Source of the DNA: Bacilli bacterium
GTDB taxonomy: Bacteria > Bacillota_I > Bacilli_A > RF39 > UBA660
DNA: 11,458 nt
Direction of reading: 5' to 3'
NCBI GenBank assembly: GCA_017476705.1
Contig: JAFUZI010000088.1
Location: 1-11,458, forward strand
Every line of letters starts with the position of its first letter. The stretch's first letter is position 1. Positions 1-6,475 of the stretch are shown here, piece after piece. The translations under genes and the position numbers were made by a program. The notes under the pieces are model-generated. The model was given only the letters and a program-made list of their open reading frames with translations. It did no database searches and had not been told where the DNA came from.

Positions 1-1
1 A

Positions 2-166
2 CGTGAAGATATTCACTTAGGTATATGTGGTGAACATGGAGGAGATCCAGCAAGTGTAGAATTCTGTAATAATATAGGACTTACTTATGTATCTTGTTCT
101 CCATTTAGAGTACCTATTGCAAGATTAGCTGCTGCACAAGCTGCAATAAAAGCAAAGAAGAACTAA
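2..166 (+). CDS. ppdK: Pyruvate, phosphate dikinase, C-terminal end (partial)
   Basis: This is the last 54 codons of pyruvate, phosphate dikinase; the 5' part lies outside the window. The enzyme interconverts pyruvate + ATP + Pi and PEP + AMP + PPi in the cytoplasm. The visible tail is the end of the PEP/pyruvate-binding TIM barrel: CGEHGGDP, then SVEFC, then YVSCSPFRVPIARLAAAQAA. The Cys in SCSPFR is the family's catalytic acid/base cysteine. The protein ends in a lysine-rich tail (IKAKKN) and TAA at 164-166. A strong hairpin terminator follows 10 bases later. The oddity is that the last codons, from ACAAGCTGC at 136, are copied at four further places downstream together with the terminator, which makes this gene end a candidate insertion site. 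Identity is secure from the motif run. Confidence 0.95.
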   Translation, partial: REDIHLGICGEHGGDPASVEFCNNIGLTYVSCSPFRVPIARLAAAQAAIKAKKN

Positions 167-202
167 TATTAATGATAAAAGACTAGGTAAAACTAGTCTT
201 TT
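136..202 (+). repeat. ppdK-end repeat, copy 0 (native gene end)
   Basis: Reference copy of the dispersed direct repeat: ACAAGCTGCAAT, the lysine-rich last ppdK codons, the stop, and the GACTAG...CTAGTC hairpin. Here it is part of the real ppdK gene. The later copies keep this stretch but lose all similarity to ppdK upstream of ACAAG, giving a sharp left border. The copies read AATTAA where the native gene reads AATAAA. Similarity to copy 3 continues past the hairpin through palindrome A to about 233. Confidence 0.85.
177..202 (+). terminator. Intrinsic terminator of ppdK (hairpin copy 0)
   Basis: AAAAGACTAG (177-186), loop GTAAAA, CTAGTCTTTT (193-202). A perfect 10-bp stem including the A/T tracts, 10 bases after the ppdK stop. 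Near-identical hairpins recur at 1327, 2053, 8535 and 10130. Confidence 0.9.
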
Positions 203-209
203 ATTGTAT

Positions 210-235
210 GTTCGAAAAATGATAATATTGTGATG
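210..235. repeat. 26-bp palindromic repeat, copy A
   Basis: Starts GTTCG and ends TATTGTGATG; 18 of 26 positions match copy B and 20 of 26 match copy C by hand alignment. It lies directly after the ppdK terminator, in the same relation as copy C to the hairpin at 8535. The right arm is degraded, so the inverted symmetry is weak in this copy. Confidence 0.55.
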
Positions 236-274
236 AAATTAGATTTGAAAAATATATTCTTTTTATAAAATATG

Positions 275-304
275 TTGACAAGTACACTTTACATATGATA
301 TATT
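275..304 (+). promoter_or_regulatory. Promoter of the XRE regulator gene
   Basis: TTGACA at 275-280, an 18-base spacer, and TATATT at 299-304 as the best -10; TATGAT at 294-299 is an alternative but sits too close. The AAGT-N2-ACTT half-site pair at 280-289 overlaps the -35 edge, which fits autorepression. Confidence 0.6.
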
Positions 305-325
305 TAAATTGCCAAGTAAACTTGG
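280..325. promoter_or_regulatory. Two AAGT-N2-ACTT operator candidates
   Basis: AAGTACACTT (280-289) overlaps the -35 end of the promoter. CCAAGTAAACTTGG (312-325), a perfect 6-2-6 palindrome containing the same AAGT-N2-ACTT core, lies just upstream of the ribosome-binding site. Two matching sites around the start of a small XRE regulator gene suggest autoregulation. The link to this regulator is inference. Confidence 0.5.
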
Positions 326-338
326 TAATGAGGATAAT

Positions 339-545
339 ATGAAAAAAGAATTAATATTAAAAAACAAATTAAAAAAAATTAGAATTGAAAGAAAACTATC
401 ACAACAAGAATTAGCAAATATAGTAGGCGTTTCTAGGAATACTATAAGTTCATTGGAAACAGGTCAATATGAACCAAGCGCTAAACTAGCTTATGTTCTT
501 GCAATTGCTTTAGATATGAAATTTGAAGAATTATTTTATTTCTAA
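339..545 (+). CDS. XRE-family helix-turn-helix regulator, 68 aa
   Basis: A small cytoplasmic DNA-binding protein consisting almost only of a Cro/C1-type HTH. Residues 20-47 carry the typical run LSQQELA, then VGVSRNTIS (recognition helix), then LETGQYEPS, ending in an acidic/aromatic tail. I chose ATG 339, preceded by GAGGA at 330-334, rather than TTG 309, which has no ribosome-binding site and lies across the palindromic operator. At 68 aa it matches the usual 65-70 aa of this stand-alone family. It is followed after 48 bases by a small membrane protein gene, a pairing often seen for XRE/DUF6442-type modules, and the two probably form one operon. The two palindromes upstream suggest autorepression. 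The target beyond itself and the inducing signal are unknown. Confidence 0.85.
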   Translation: MKKELILKNKLKKIRIERKLSQQELANIVGVSRNTISSLETGQYEPSAKLAYVLAIALDMKFEELFYF

Positions 546-563
546 TTTAATTTTAAAATTAGA
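541..563 (+). other. AT-only hairpin between regulator and membrane protein
   Basis: TCTAATTT (541-548) pairs with AAATTAGA (556-563), followed by ATTTTTAG. It could be a weak attenuator reducing read-through from the regulator gene into the membrane protein gene, but the stem is almost all A-T and may be fortuitous. Confidence 0.3.
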
Positions 564-593
564 ATTTTTAGGGAAATTGATAGGAGAAGTATT

Positions 594-956
594 ATGAAAA
601 ACAAATCAAAAAATTATAAAAAAATGACTAAAGAGGAAATCCTTAGTAGATCTATAATAGAAAATAAGGGAGAAGATGAGAGAGATAAAAAGGTAAATTT
701 GATTGCAAGTGATAATTCAAATTTACTTATAATATGTGTTTTTGTATTGTTAGCTATAATTGCTTCAATACAAGAATTCATCTGTGGTAAAGCATTTGCT
801 GATTATAAAATTTTTGTTTTAGCATTTTTAATAGGATATATTGGACATTATCTTACAAAATATTATTATTATAGGAACTTAAAATTTTTATTTTATTCTA
901 TTGTTTTTATTATAATTTCTATATGTACTTTAATAGGTATTATAGTTGGTGCTTAG
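594..956 (+). CDS. DUF6442-like small membrane protein
   Basis: A 120-aa integral membrane protein. A basic, charged cytoplasmic N-terminus (about residues 1-42) contains TKEEIL, then ENKGEDERD, the pattern I associate with DUF6442-type proteins (acidic/basic EEIL..S..ENKG.DE). Three hydrophobic segments follow at about 43-61, 71-88 and 97-118. The start is ATG 594 with AGGAGA at 582-587. It lies 48 bases behind the XRE gene in the same direction, so it is probably co-transcribed and controlled by that regulator. Its biochemical role is unknown. XRE/small membrane protein pairs have been proposed to act in stress or envelope sensing, but nothing in this sequence shows that. Family assignment is from memory of the motif and not from a search. 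Confidence 0.7.
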   Translation: MKNKSKNYKKMTKEEILSRSIIENKGEDERDKKVNLIASDNSNLLIICVFVLLAIIASIQEFICGKAFADYKIFVLAFLIGYIGHYLTKYYYYRNLKFLFYSIVFIIISICTLIGIIVGA

Positions 957-996
957 AGATTAATATTATTGTATTAAATACATGTATACTCATACT

Positions 997-1017
997 TCTA
1001 AATATGAAATATTTAGA
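997..1017. other. Perfect 9-bp stem, 3-base loop hairpin
   Basis: TCTAAATAT (997-1005), GAA, ATATTTAGA (1009-1017). No T-tract follows on either strand, so it is not a classical terminator. It could stabilise the 3' end of the membrane-protein transcript or be a protein-binding palindrome. Confidence 0.45.
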
Positions 1018-1084
1018 CAGAGTACCGCTACGATATATGATTGATAAAATGCAAACAATAAATGTCTAGAAAATTTAGGTTTTC

Positions 1085-1110
1085 GTTCGTAAAATTAAGA
1101 TATTACGAAC
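1085..1110. repeat. 26-bp palindromic repeat, copy B (most symmetrical)
   Basis: GTTCGTAA (1085-1092), ten central bases, TTACGAAC (1103-1110): a perfect 8-bp inverted repeat, followed by AAAAAA as in copy C. The run of As instead of Ts downstream argues against a plus-strand terminator. The size and arm/centre layout would suit a dimeric DNA-binding protein or a recombinase site. Confidence 0.75.
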
Positions 1111-1264
1111 AAAAAATACAGTGATATTTATAATGACATTTTTGATAAGATATATTATTGAAAGAATATAATCAGGTAATAAATAATAATGGGAGGTATT
1201 ATAGGCTAAAGTTTTGTTTAATCCAAAGTTAGATATTTTATTGCCTTCTTTTGAAAATAGCCCT

Positions 1265-1354
1265 ACAAGCTGCAATTAACGCAAGAAAAAATTAGAACGT
1301 ATAAGCGTGAAAATATTAAATATAAGAAAGACTAGATGATAAATCTGGTCTTTT
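1265..1354 (+). repeat. ppdK-end repeat, copy 1 (diverged)
   Basis: Begins ACAAGCTGCAATTAA, continues with a degenerate lysine-codon stretch (GCAAGAAAAAATTAG), and after about 35 unrelated bases ends in the GACTAG-type hairpin. No ppdK similarity exists upstream of 1265. It is the most divergent of the four extra copies in the middle part. Confidence 0.75.
1327..1354 (+). terminator. Intrinsic terminator, hairpin copy 1
   Basis: AAAGACTAGAT (1327-1337) pairs with ATCTGGTCTTTT (1343-1354) with one G-T wobble. Same family as the ppdK terminator, with the stem extended inward by two pairs. Confidence 0.8.
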
Positions 1355-1357
1355 ATA

Positions 1358-1366
1358 TGTTATACT
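1358..1366 (+). promoter_or_regulatory. Extended -10 promoter of the glycosylase gene
   Basis: TG at 1359-1360 then TATACT at 1361-1366 with a one-base or direct junction (ATGTTATACT), lying on the trailing T-rich side of the hairpin. No good -35 is visible because that position falls in the terminator stem. The predicted RNA start would be near 1372. Confidence 0.5.
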
Positions 1367-1389
1367 AATAGTAGATGGGAGCTGGAATT

Positions 1390-1947
1390 GTGGAACAATT
1401 AAAAAAAATTGATGAAGAAATATATAGATGTAATTTGTGCTCTGATATGGTAGAAAAATTTCCAAATAGCAAAACCGTTTCGATTGGAAAATATAGCGAT
1501 ATCGTTATACTTGGAGAAGCGCCTGCAAATAATGGATGGAGAAAAAGTGGTATTGCGTGGTATGATGTTAATCATAAATTACTACCATCTGGTATTGTAC
1601 TTCAAAAACTTCTTGATGAGATTAATTTAAAAATAGAAGACACTTATTTTTTAGAAGCTATAAAGTGTTTCCCAAAAGATAGAAAATATTTAAATAAATG
1701 TGGTGAAAATTGTAAGAATTATTTATTTAAACAATTAAATATCATTAAGCCAAAAATTGTTTTGTCACTTGGTGATTCTGCTACTAAAACAATCTTAGAT
1801 ATTAAATATAAAAAATTTAGTGATGTAGTTGGAAAAGAGTTTAACATCAATGGTTTTAAAGTTATTCCAATATATCATCCAAGTCCTATATCACCTATGA
1901 GTTATAAAGGTAATATTGAAATATTTAAAAAATTAAATTTAAAATAA
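1390..1947 (+). CDS. Uracil-DNA glycosylase, family-4-like with Fe-S cluster
   Basis: Predicted to excise uracil from DNA at the start of base-excision repair, in the cytoplasm. Motif 1 is seen as ILGEAPANNG, and the closing motif is YHPSPISP, typical of the UDG superfamily. Four cysteines match the Fe-S ligands of family 4: C14 and C17 (CNLC), C93 (AIKCFP) and C108 (CKNYL); C104 is an extra one. At 185 aa it is close to the family's usual 190-220. I prefer GTG 1390, with GGGAG at 1377-1381 eight bases upstream; ATG 1375 would leave almost no leader after the predicted -10 and would bury that ribosome-binding site. It stands alone between two ppdK-end repeats with its own promoter, so it behaves as a one-gene cassette. 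The exact substrate range is not readable from sequence. Confidence 0.85.
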   Translation: MEQLKKIDEEIYRCNLCSDMVEKFPNSKTVSIGKYSDIVILGEAPANNGWRKSGIAWYDVNHKLLPSGIVLQKLLDEINLKIEDTYFLEAIKCFPKDRKYLNKCGENCKNYLFKQLNIIKPKIVLSLGDSATKTILDIKYKKFSDVVGKEFNINGFKVIPIYHPSPISPMSYKGNIEIFKKLNLK

Positions 1948-1959
1948 GTCATTTTAGTC
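1948..1959 (+). repeat. Block right-end motif, copy at 1948
   Basis: GTCATTTTAGTC directly after the glycosylase stop. The identical 12 bases occur at 8458-8469 after the copper operon, and TGTTTTAGTC occurs at 10051-10060. All three precede a ppdK-end repeat by 26-52 bases. Confidence 0.55.
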
Positions 1960-1966
1960 AAAAGTA

Positions 1967-1982
1967 GAACGACATATCGTTC
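1967..1982. other. GAACGA-CATA-TCGTTC palindrome
   Basis: A perfect 6-bp inverted repeat with four central bases, 29 bases before repeat copy 2. The arm sequence echoes the GTTCGT/ACGAAC arms of the 26-bp palindrome family but in reversed order, so it may be a rearranged relative or unrelated. Confidence 0.4.
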
Positions 1983-2010
1983 CAATTAGTTTTCCGATAG
2001 TTTATGTGTC

Positions 2011-2080
2011 ACAAGCTGCAATTAAAACAAAGAAGAACTAATATAGATTATTAAAAGACTAGAGTAATCTAGTCTTTTTT
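2011..2080 (+). repeat. ppdK-end repeat, copy 2
   Basis: ACAAGCTGCAATTAAAAC, then AAAGAAGAACTAATAT, then hairpin. It would encode the same QAAIKTKKN-stop tail as ppdK if joined in frame. It is the copy closest to the native gene over the last ten codons and the stop. Confidence 0.85.
2053..2080 (+). terminator. Intrinsic terminator, hairpin copy 2
   Basis: AAAAGACTAGA (2053-2063), loop GTAA, TCTAGTCTTTTTT (2068-2080). The stem is one pair longer inward than copy 0. It separates the glycosylase from the copper operon promoter 10 bases later. Confidence 0.85.
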
Positions 2081-2089
2081 AATTTACTA

Positions 2090-2120
2090 TTGACAGGACC
2101 CCCAGGGGGTGGTGTATAAT
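2090..2120 (+). promoter_or_regulatory. Copper operon promoter
   Basis: TTGACA at 2090-2095 and TATAAT at 2115-2120, both consensus, with a 19-base spacer that is longer than the usual 17. The spacer is largely filled by the GC-rich palindrome at 2098-2110, the only such GC run in the neighbourhood. A CsoR bound there would block RNA polymerase. Confidence 0.85.
2098..2110. promoter_or_regulatory. CsoR-type operator
   Basis: ACCCCC-A-GGGGGT, a perfect 13-base palindrome between the -35 and -10. CsoR-family repressors are known to bind C-tract/G-tract pseudo-palindromes in the promoters they control, and a csoR gene is the first gene downstream. Confidence 0.8.
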
Positions 2121-2143
2121 GTTGAACATGGAGATGATATAAA

Positions 2144-2449
2144 ATGGCAAAATGTACACATTGTGAAGATTGTAGTAGAAATAAACATAGAACAATAGAT
2201 GAAAAGAAATATTTAAAAACAAGATTAAGTACTATAGAAGGACAAATAAGAGGAATTTCTAAGATGGTTGAAGATGATAAGTATTGTAATGATATACTAA
2301 TTCAATTACTTGCAATTAATAAATCTATTAAAAGTTTAAGTACAGATATATTAAAAGGACATTTATCTACTTGTGTAGTAGATGATATAAAAAATGATAA
2401 ATTAGAAGTAATTGATGAAGTAATGGAGTTAATAGGAAGATTAAGTTAA
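2144..2449 (+). CDS. csoR: Copper-sensing repressor CsoR
   Basis: A 101-aa all-helical DNA-binding repressor of the CsoR/RcnR family; Cu(I) binding releases it from the operator and induces copper export genes. The Cu(I) ligand set is complete: C48 (DDKYCNDIL), H73 and C77 (KGHLSTC), the C/H-x3-C arrangement of true CsoR as opposed to the persulfide sensor CstR, which lacks the His. RLSTIEGQIRGI is the family's DNA-facing helix. An N-terminal extension with CTHCEDC (C4, C7, C10) and His could bind extra metal. The start is ATG 2144 with GGAG at 2130-2133. It is the first gene of the operon and overlaps the next ATG by one base. The GC palindrome in its own promoter shows autoregulation. Confidence 0.92.
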   Translation: MAKCTHCEDCSRNKHRTIDEKKYLKTRLSTIEGQIRGISKMVEDDKYCNDILIQLLAINKSIKSLSTDILKGHLSTCVVDDIKNDKLEVIDEVMELIGRLS

Positions 2450-3744
2450 TGATAAAATATGTAAAGATAGATGGAATTCACTGTGAACATTGTATTGATA
2501 CAATAACAAATGAACTATTAAAAAACAAGAACATAAAAAATGTTGTTATTAAAAACAATATTGCTCATATTACATATGAAAAGAATTTACCCGATAAAGA
2601 TATAATTGATACAATAAAAAAAATTGATTATTTTACAAAAGAAGAATATATAACTAATAGTTTAAAAGATATAGATAATAAAATTAAATTAAAAGAATTT
2701 GCTATTATTCTATTTTTAATTATTGCTGTATGGTTTCTAATAAATAAAATGTTTGGTTTTAATATATTTAATGTTATTCCAAATATTGATTCAAATATTA
2801 CATATGGAATGCTTTTTGTAACGGGAGTACTTACTAGTATTCATTGTATATCTATGTGTGGTGCAATTAATTTAATAGCTATAATAGATAGTAAAAATAA
2901 GAATTTTAAAAGACCACTATTATATAATTCTGGTAGAGTAGTATCTTATACTATTATTGGTGGTTTTGCAGGACTACTTGGCAGTGTATTTAAAATTAAT
3001 GAATTAGTTAGTGGAATAATAATTATTATAGCAGCACTTTTAATGCTTCTTATGTCTTTAAATATGCTTGGTGTAATAGATTTAAGATTAAAACTTGGAC
3101 TTAATGTAAGAACTAAAACTAGAAATCCTTTCATAATTGGACTTTTAAATGGACTAATGCCTTGTGGTCCACTTCAAGCTATGCAGGTATATGCACTCTC
3201 AACTGGAAGTTTTATAAAAGGTGCACTTTCAATGTTTTTATTTAGCTTAGGTACAGTTCCATTAATGCTAAGTATAGGAATCATTTATAATTTAATTAAA
3301 GGTAAAAGAAAAATATTATTAAATAAAATAGCTTCAATTTTAATATTAATATTATCAATTGTTATGTTAAATAGAGGATTACTCACTCTTAATATAGATA
3401 TTACAAAACCATTCAATAATTATGATAATTATAAATCTTCTAAGTTAAATGATAATTATCAGATTGTAGAATTTGATTTATCTTATAACAGTTATGAAGA
3501 TATTATAGTTCAAAAAGGAATACCAGTTAAAATGATTATTCACGTTGATGAAAAGTATCTAACTGGATGTAATAATGAACTTGAAATAAAAGATTTTAAT
3601 ATTGTAAAAAAACTTAAATCTGGAGAAAACATAATTGAATTTACTCCTAATAATGTTGATACATATACATATACTTGTTGGATGAATATGATTAAGAATA
3701 ATATTAAAGTTATTGATGATATAAATTATTTTAAAGGTGATTAG
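2449..3744 (+). CDS. HMA - TauE/SafE-like membrane - cupredoxin fusion protein
   Basis: A 431-aa membrane protein with three parts. Residues 1-66 form a heavy-metal-associated domain with GIHCEHC (C12, C15), a Cu(I) chaperone site. After a first helix near 80-102 comes a six-helix SafE/DsbD-type transmembrane domain with the signature HCISMCG (H132, C133, M136, C137) and a second half-repeat PCG (C239) in NGLMPCGPLQA. The last 100 residues look like a cupredoxin: TGCNNELEI (C374) and YTCWMNM (C410, M412, M414) are likely copper ligands. In databases such proteins are usually labelled sulfite exporter TauE/SafE family, but domain content and operon place point to copper handling at the membrane, perhaps passing Cu or electrons across it. 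Start ATG 2449 overlaps the csoR stop; AGGAAGA lies at 2434-2440. The next gene begins one base after its stop. Confidence 0.85.
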   Translation: MIKYVKIDGIHCEHCIDTITNELLKNKNIKNVVIKNNIAHITYEKNLPDKDIIDTIKKIDYFTKEEYITNSLKDIDNKIKLKEFAIILFLIIAVWFLINKMFGFNIFNVIPNIDSNITYGMLFVTGVLTSIHCISMCGAINLIAIIDSKNKNFKRPLLYNSGRVVSYTIIGGFAGLLGSVFKINELVSGIIIIIAALLMLLMSLNMLGVIDLRLKLGLNVRTKTRNPFIIGLLNGLMPCGPLQAMQVYALSTGSFIKGALSMFLFSLGTVPLMLSIGIIYNLIKGKRKILLNKIASILILILSIVMLNRGLLTLNIDITKPFNNYDNYKSSKLNDNYQIVEFDLSYNSYEDIIVQKGIPVKMIIHVDEKYLTGCNNELEIKDFNIVKKLKSGENIIEFTPNNVDTYTYTCWMNMIKNNIKVIDDINYFKGD

Positions 3745-3745
3745 T

Positions 3746-5935
3746 ATGAAAAAAGTAATATTAAAAATAGATGGAATGAGTTGTAGTGCTTGTCAAAATA
3801 GAGTAGAAAAGTACTTAAATAAACAAGATGGAGTTGAGGCTACAGTTAATTTAGTAATGGCACAAGCTTTAATTCATTATGATGAGGCGATAGTAACACT
3901 ATCTGATTTAGATAGATATATTGAAGAGTCTGGTTATAAAAGTTTAGGTATTTATGATTTAAAAGAAGAAAATAAAAAAGATAATACTTTAAGTTATTTA
4001 ATTATTCTTGCATTTATTGGAATTCTTTTAATGTATATTTCTATGTCACATATGCTAAAACTTCCAGTTATACCATATCTACACATGCTAAAAAAACCAA
4101 TTAACTTCGGTATTTCTTTATTTATATTAACTATACCATTTATAATATTTGGTTTTGATATATTAAAAAGTGGAGTTTTAAAATTAATTCATAAATCTCC
4201 TAATATGGATACATTGGTAACTATTGGCGTGCTTGCTAGTTTTATTTATAGTTTAGTTAATTTAGTTTTAATAATCAGTGGAAATAAAATGATGGTAGAA
4301 AATTTATATTTTGAATCATCTGCAATGGTTATCTATTTTATAAAACTTGGCAGATTCATTGATAAGAATTCGAAAGAAAAAACAAAAAAGTCAATTAAAG
4401 AACTTGTTCAAATTACTCCAAAAAGCGCAATTATAAAGATTAATGATGGAGAAAAAGAAGTAACAATTGATGAAGTTAAATGTGGTGATATTTTAATTTG
4501 TAAACCAGGGATGAAAATAGCGGTTGATGGTGTAATCGTTGATGGAACATCTCATTTTGATGAAGCATTTATTACCGGAGAATCTAAGCCAGCTAAAAAA
4601 AATAAGAATGATAAAGTAATCGCTGGATCAATTAATATAGATGGATATATAGAATATAAAGCAGAAAGAATTGGACCAGATTCAACAATATCTGAAATGG
4701 TAAGATTAGTTGTTGAAGCAACTAATACTAAGACTAAAATACAAAAAATTGCAGATAAAGTATCAGGAATATTTGTGCCTGGAATTATAGCAATTGCAAT
4801 TATTACTTTCTTTGTTTATTTAATAATTGGCAAAAGCTTTAATGAAAGTATAATATCTTTTGTAACAGTTTTAGTAGTAGCATGTCCTTGTGCCTTAGGA
4901 CTTGCAACACCGCTTGCAATCGTTACAAGTATTGGTGCAAGTTCTAAAAATGGTATTTTGATAAAAAAGGGAGAAATACTAGAGACTACTAAAGATATAG
5001 ATACAATTGTATTTGATAAAACTGGAACACTAACTAATGGCAAACTATCAATCTCTAATATAAATAATTATTCTAACTATAGTGATGATAAATTATTAAA
5101 TATTGTATCTAGTATAGAACATAATTCTATACATCCGATTGCATCGGCTTTTATTAAACATTATGATTCTAAAATTAATGTAAGTAACTTTAAAAATTTA
5201 TTTGGTATCGGAGTATCTGCTAAAGTCGATAATAAGGATTATTATATTGGTAATAGTAAATTGTTATCAAAGTTAAATATAAAGAACTCATATGAAAAAG
5301 ATGAAAAAAAATTATCTAAAACTGGTAGTAGTATTCTTTATCTAATTGAAAATAGTAAAATTATTGCTTTAATAGGAGTTAAAGATACAGTAAGAGAAAG
5401 CGCTAAATATACTATAAAAAAACTATTAGGTATGAAAAAGAATGTAATTATGTTATCTGGCGATAATGTAGAGACAGCAAATATTATTGCTAAAGAACTT
5501 GGAATAAAAAAAGTTATAGCAGATGTACTTCCAAGTGAAAAAGAGAAAGTTTTAAGAAATCTGAAAGATAATAATCACAAAGTAATGATGATAGGTGATG
5601 GAATAAATGATGCACCTTCATTAGCATCAAGTGATATTGGAGTATCTTTAGGTGGAGCAACTGATATTGCAGGAGATTCTGCAGATGTTATATTACTTCA
5701 AGATGATTTATCAAAAATTATAATATTATTTAACATAAGTAAAAAAACAATGAGAATTATAAAACAAAATTTATTTTGGGCATTTAGTTATAATATTTTA
5801 ATGATACCTATTGCTATTGGACTATTAAAACCATATGATATCGTGTTAAGTCCAATGCTAGCAAGCTTGCTTATGACAGTAAGCAGTTTAACTGTTGTAT
5901 TTAATTCACTAAGATTAAGGAGAGTTGTAAAATGA
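3746..5935 (+). CDS. copA: Cu(I)-exporting P1B-type ATPase CopA
   Basis: A 729-aa ATP-driven copper exporter in the inner membrane. One N-terminal HMA domain carries GMSCSAC (C13, C16). It has the full P1B set: TGES actuator loop (277-280), CPC in the sixth helix (C380, C382) for Cu(I) transfer, phosphorylated D424 in DKTGTLT, H463-P464 in the nucleotide domain, MLSGDN, and GDGINDAP (617-624). The last two helices carry YN and MxxSS, which mark the Cu(I) subgroup. Met/His residues cluster in the first external loop (MSHML...YLHML). I chose ATG 3746 rather than the in-frame GTG 3737, because AAAGGTGAT (3733-3741) is a good Shine-Dalgarno for the ATG and would be destroyed as leader by the GTG. 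Its TGA stop overlaps the next ATG (ATGA). It is the effector gene of the CsoR operon. Confidence 0.96.
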   Translation: MKKVILKIDGMSCSACQNRVEKYLNKQDGVEATVNLVMAQALIHYDEAIVTLSDLDRYIEESGYKSLGIYDLKEENKKDNTLSYLIILAFIGILLMYISMSHMLKLPVIPYLHMLKKPINFGISLFILTIPFIIFGFDILKSGVLKLIHKSPNMDTLVTIGVLASFIYSLVNLVLIISGNKMMVENLYFESSAMVIYFIKLGRFIDKNSKEKTKKSIKELVQITPKSAIIKINDGEKEVTIDEVKCGDILICKPGMKIAVDGVIVDGTSHFDEAFITGESKPAKKNKNDKVIAGSINIDGYIEYKAERIGPDSTISEMVRLVVEATNTKTKIQKIADKVSGIFVPGIIAIAIITFFVYLIIGKSFNESIISFVTVLVVACPCALGLATPLAIVTSIGASSKNGILIKKGEILETTKDIDTIVFDKTGTLTNGKLSISNINNYSNYSDDKLLNIVSSIEHNSIHPIASAFIKHYDSKINVSNFKNLFGIGVSAKVDNKDYYIGNSKLLSKLNIKNSYEKDEKKLSKTGSSILYLIENSKIIALIGVKDTVRESAKYTIKKLLGMKKNVIMLSGDNVETANIIAKELGIKKVIADVLPSEKEKVLRNLKDNNHKVMMIGDGINDAPSLASSDIGVSLGGATDIAGDSADVILLQDDLSKIIILFNISKKTMRIIKQNLFWAFSYNILMIPIAIGLLKPYDIVLSPMLASLLMTVSSLTVVFNSLRLRRVVK

Positions 5936-6462
5936 TCAAGAAATTAAGTTTGTTAGGAATTGTATTTACTAGTTTCTTTTTACTCACTGGTTGTACAAAA
6001 GATAATAAAAAAGTAGAATATCAAGATCCTGAAGCACCTGCTAACTTAAGGGAAATAACAGGTGAAATTGTTAAAGCTAAAGTTGATGATAATGAAAATA
6101 TAATAATTAATGAAGATGAAATAACTGAAGATGCAGTTTATATTAGTTATGAATACGATGGAGTTACCATTGGACTTTTAGCTGTTAGAAATAGTGAAGG
6201 TAAAGTAATAGTAGTAGTTAATACTTGTCAGTCATGTGGAGGGTCTCCATATGCATATTTTGTGCAAGTAGGAAAACGAGTACAATGTCAAAATTGTGGT
6301 AATTATTTTGCCATAGATGATTTAGATAGTTTAACAAAAGACGGATGTAATCCAATTGAAATAGAAGATAGAATAGATAAAGATGGAAAGATAATTATAG
6401 GAACTGAACAATTAAAAAAATTAAAAAATAAGTTTGAAAATTGGAAAGGCCCAAAAGCATAA
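5932..6462 (+). CDS. DUF2318/FtrD-like Fe-S or metal-binding lipoprotein
   Basis: A 176-aa predicted lipoprotein. A positively charged N-terminus and hydrophobic stretch end in the lipobox LLTG-C21, so it is anchored outside the cytoplasmic membrane. The C-terminal domain carries two CxxC pairs, CQSCGG (C99, C102) and CQNCGNYF (C119, C122), spaced as in DUF2318 proteins, the family that includes FtrD-like membrane Fe-S components of iron/copper uptake systems. Start ATG 5932 overlaps the copA stop; AAGGAG lies at 5917-5922, so translation is coupled. In this operon it may bind extracytoplasmic copper or exchange electrons with the cupredoxin domain of the second gene. Whether the four cysteines hold an Fe-S cluster, zinc or copper cannot be read from the sequence. 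Confidence 0.8.
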   Translation: MIKKLSLLGIVFTSFFLLTGCTKDNKKVEYQDPEAPANLREITGEIVKAKVDDNENIIINEDEITEDAVYISYEYDGVTIGLLAVRNSEGKVIVVVNTCQSCGGSPYAYFVQVGKRVQCQNCGNYFAIDDLDSLTKDGCNPIEIEDRIDKDGKIIIGTEQLKKLKNKFENWKGPKA

Positions 6463-6475
6463 TAGGAGGAATAAT

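Larger units (their letters stand above)
957..1374. other. Gene-poor block holding hairpin, palindrome B, ORF remnant and repeat copy 1
   Basis: I see no convincing gene here. The block holds a perfect 9-bp hairpin (997-1017), the best copy of the 26-bp palindrome (1085-1110), and a stretch from about 1205 that reads AKVLFNPKLD in one frame without a start and then runs into the ppdK-end repeat (1265). The hairpin and promoter in front of the glycosylase close it. The minus-strand open frame at 1075-1275 has no ribosome-binding site and crosses palindrome B, so it is not called. It looks like a decayed end of one inserted block. Confidence 0.6.

Noticed and set aside
1075..1275. Minus-strand open frame of 66 codons
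   Set aside because: No ribosome-binding site or promoter, low-complexity hydrophobic product, and it crosses palindrome B and the start of repeat copy 1.
2946..3134. Minus-strand open frame inside the HMA/TauE/cupredoxin gene
   Set aside because: Antisense shadow of a well-supported gene; no start signals.
4816..5043. Minus-strand open frame inside copA
   Set aside because: Antisense shadow across the CPC and DKTG region of copA.
5930..5936. Recoded TGA (mycoplasma-type code)
   Set aside because: TGA ends copA exactly where a ribosome-binding site and ATG of the next gene begin, and TGG is used for Trp throughout.
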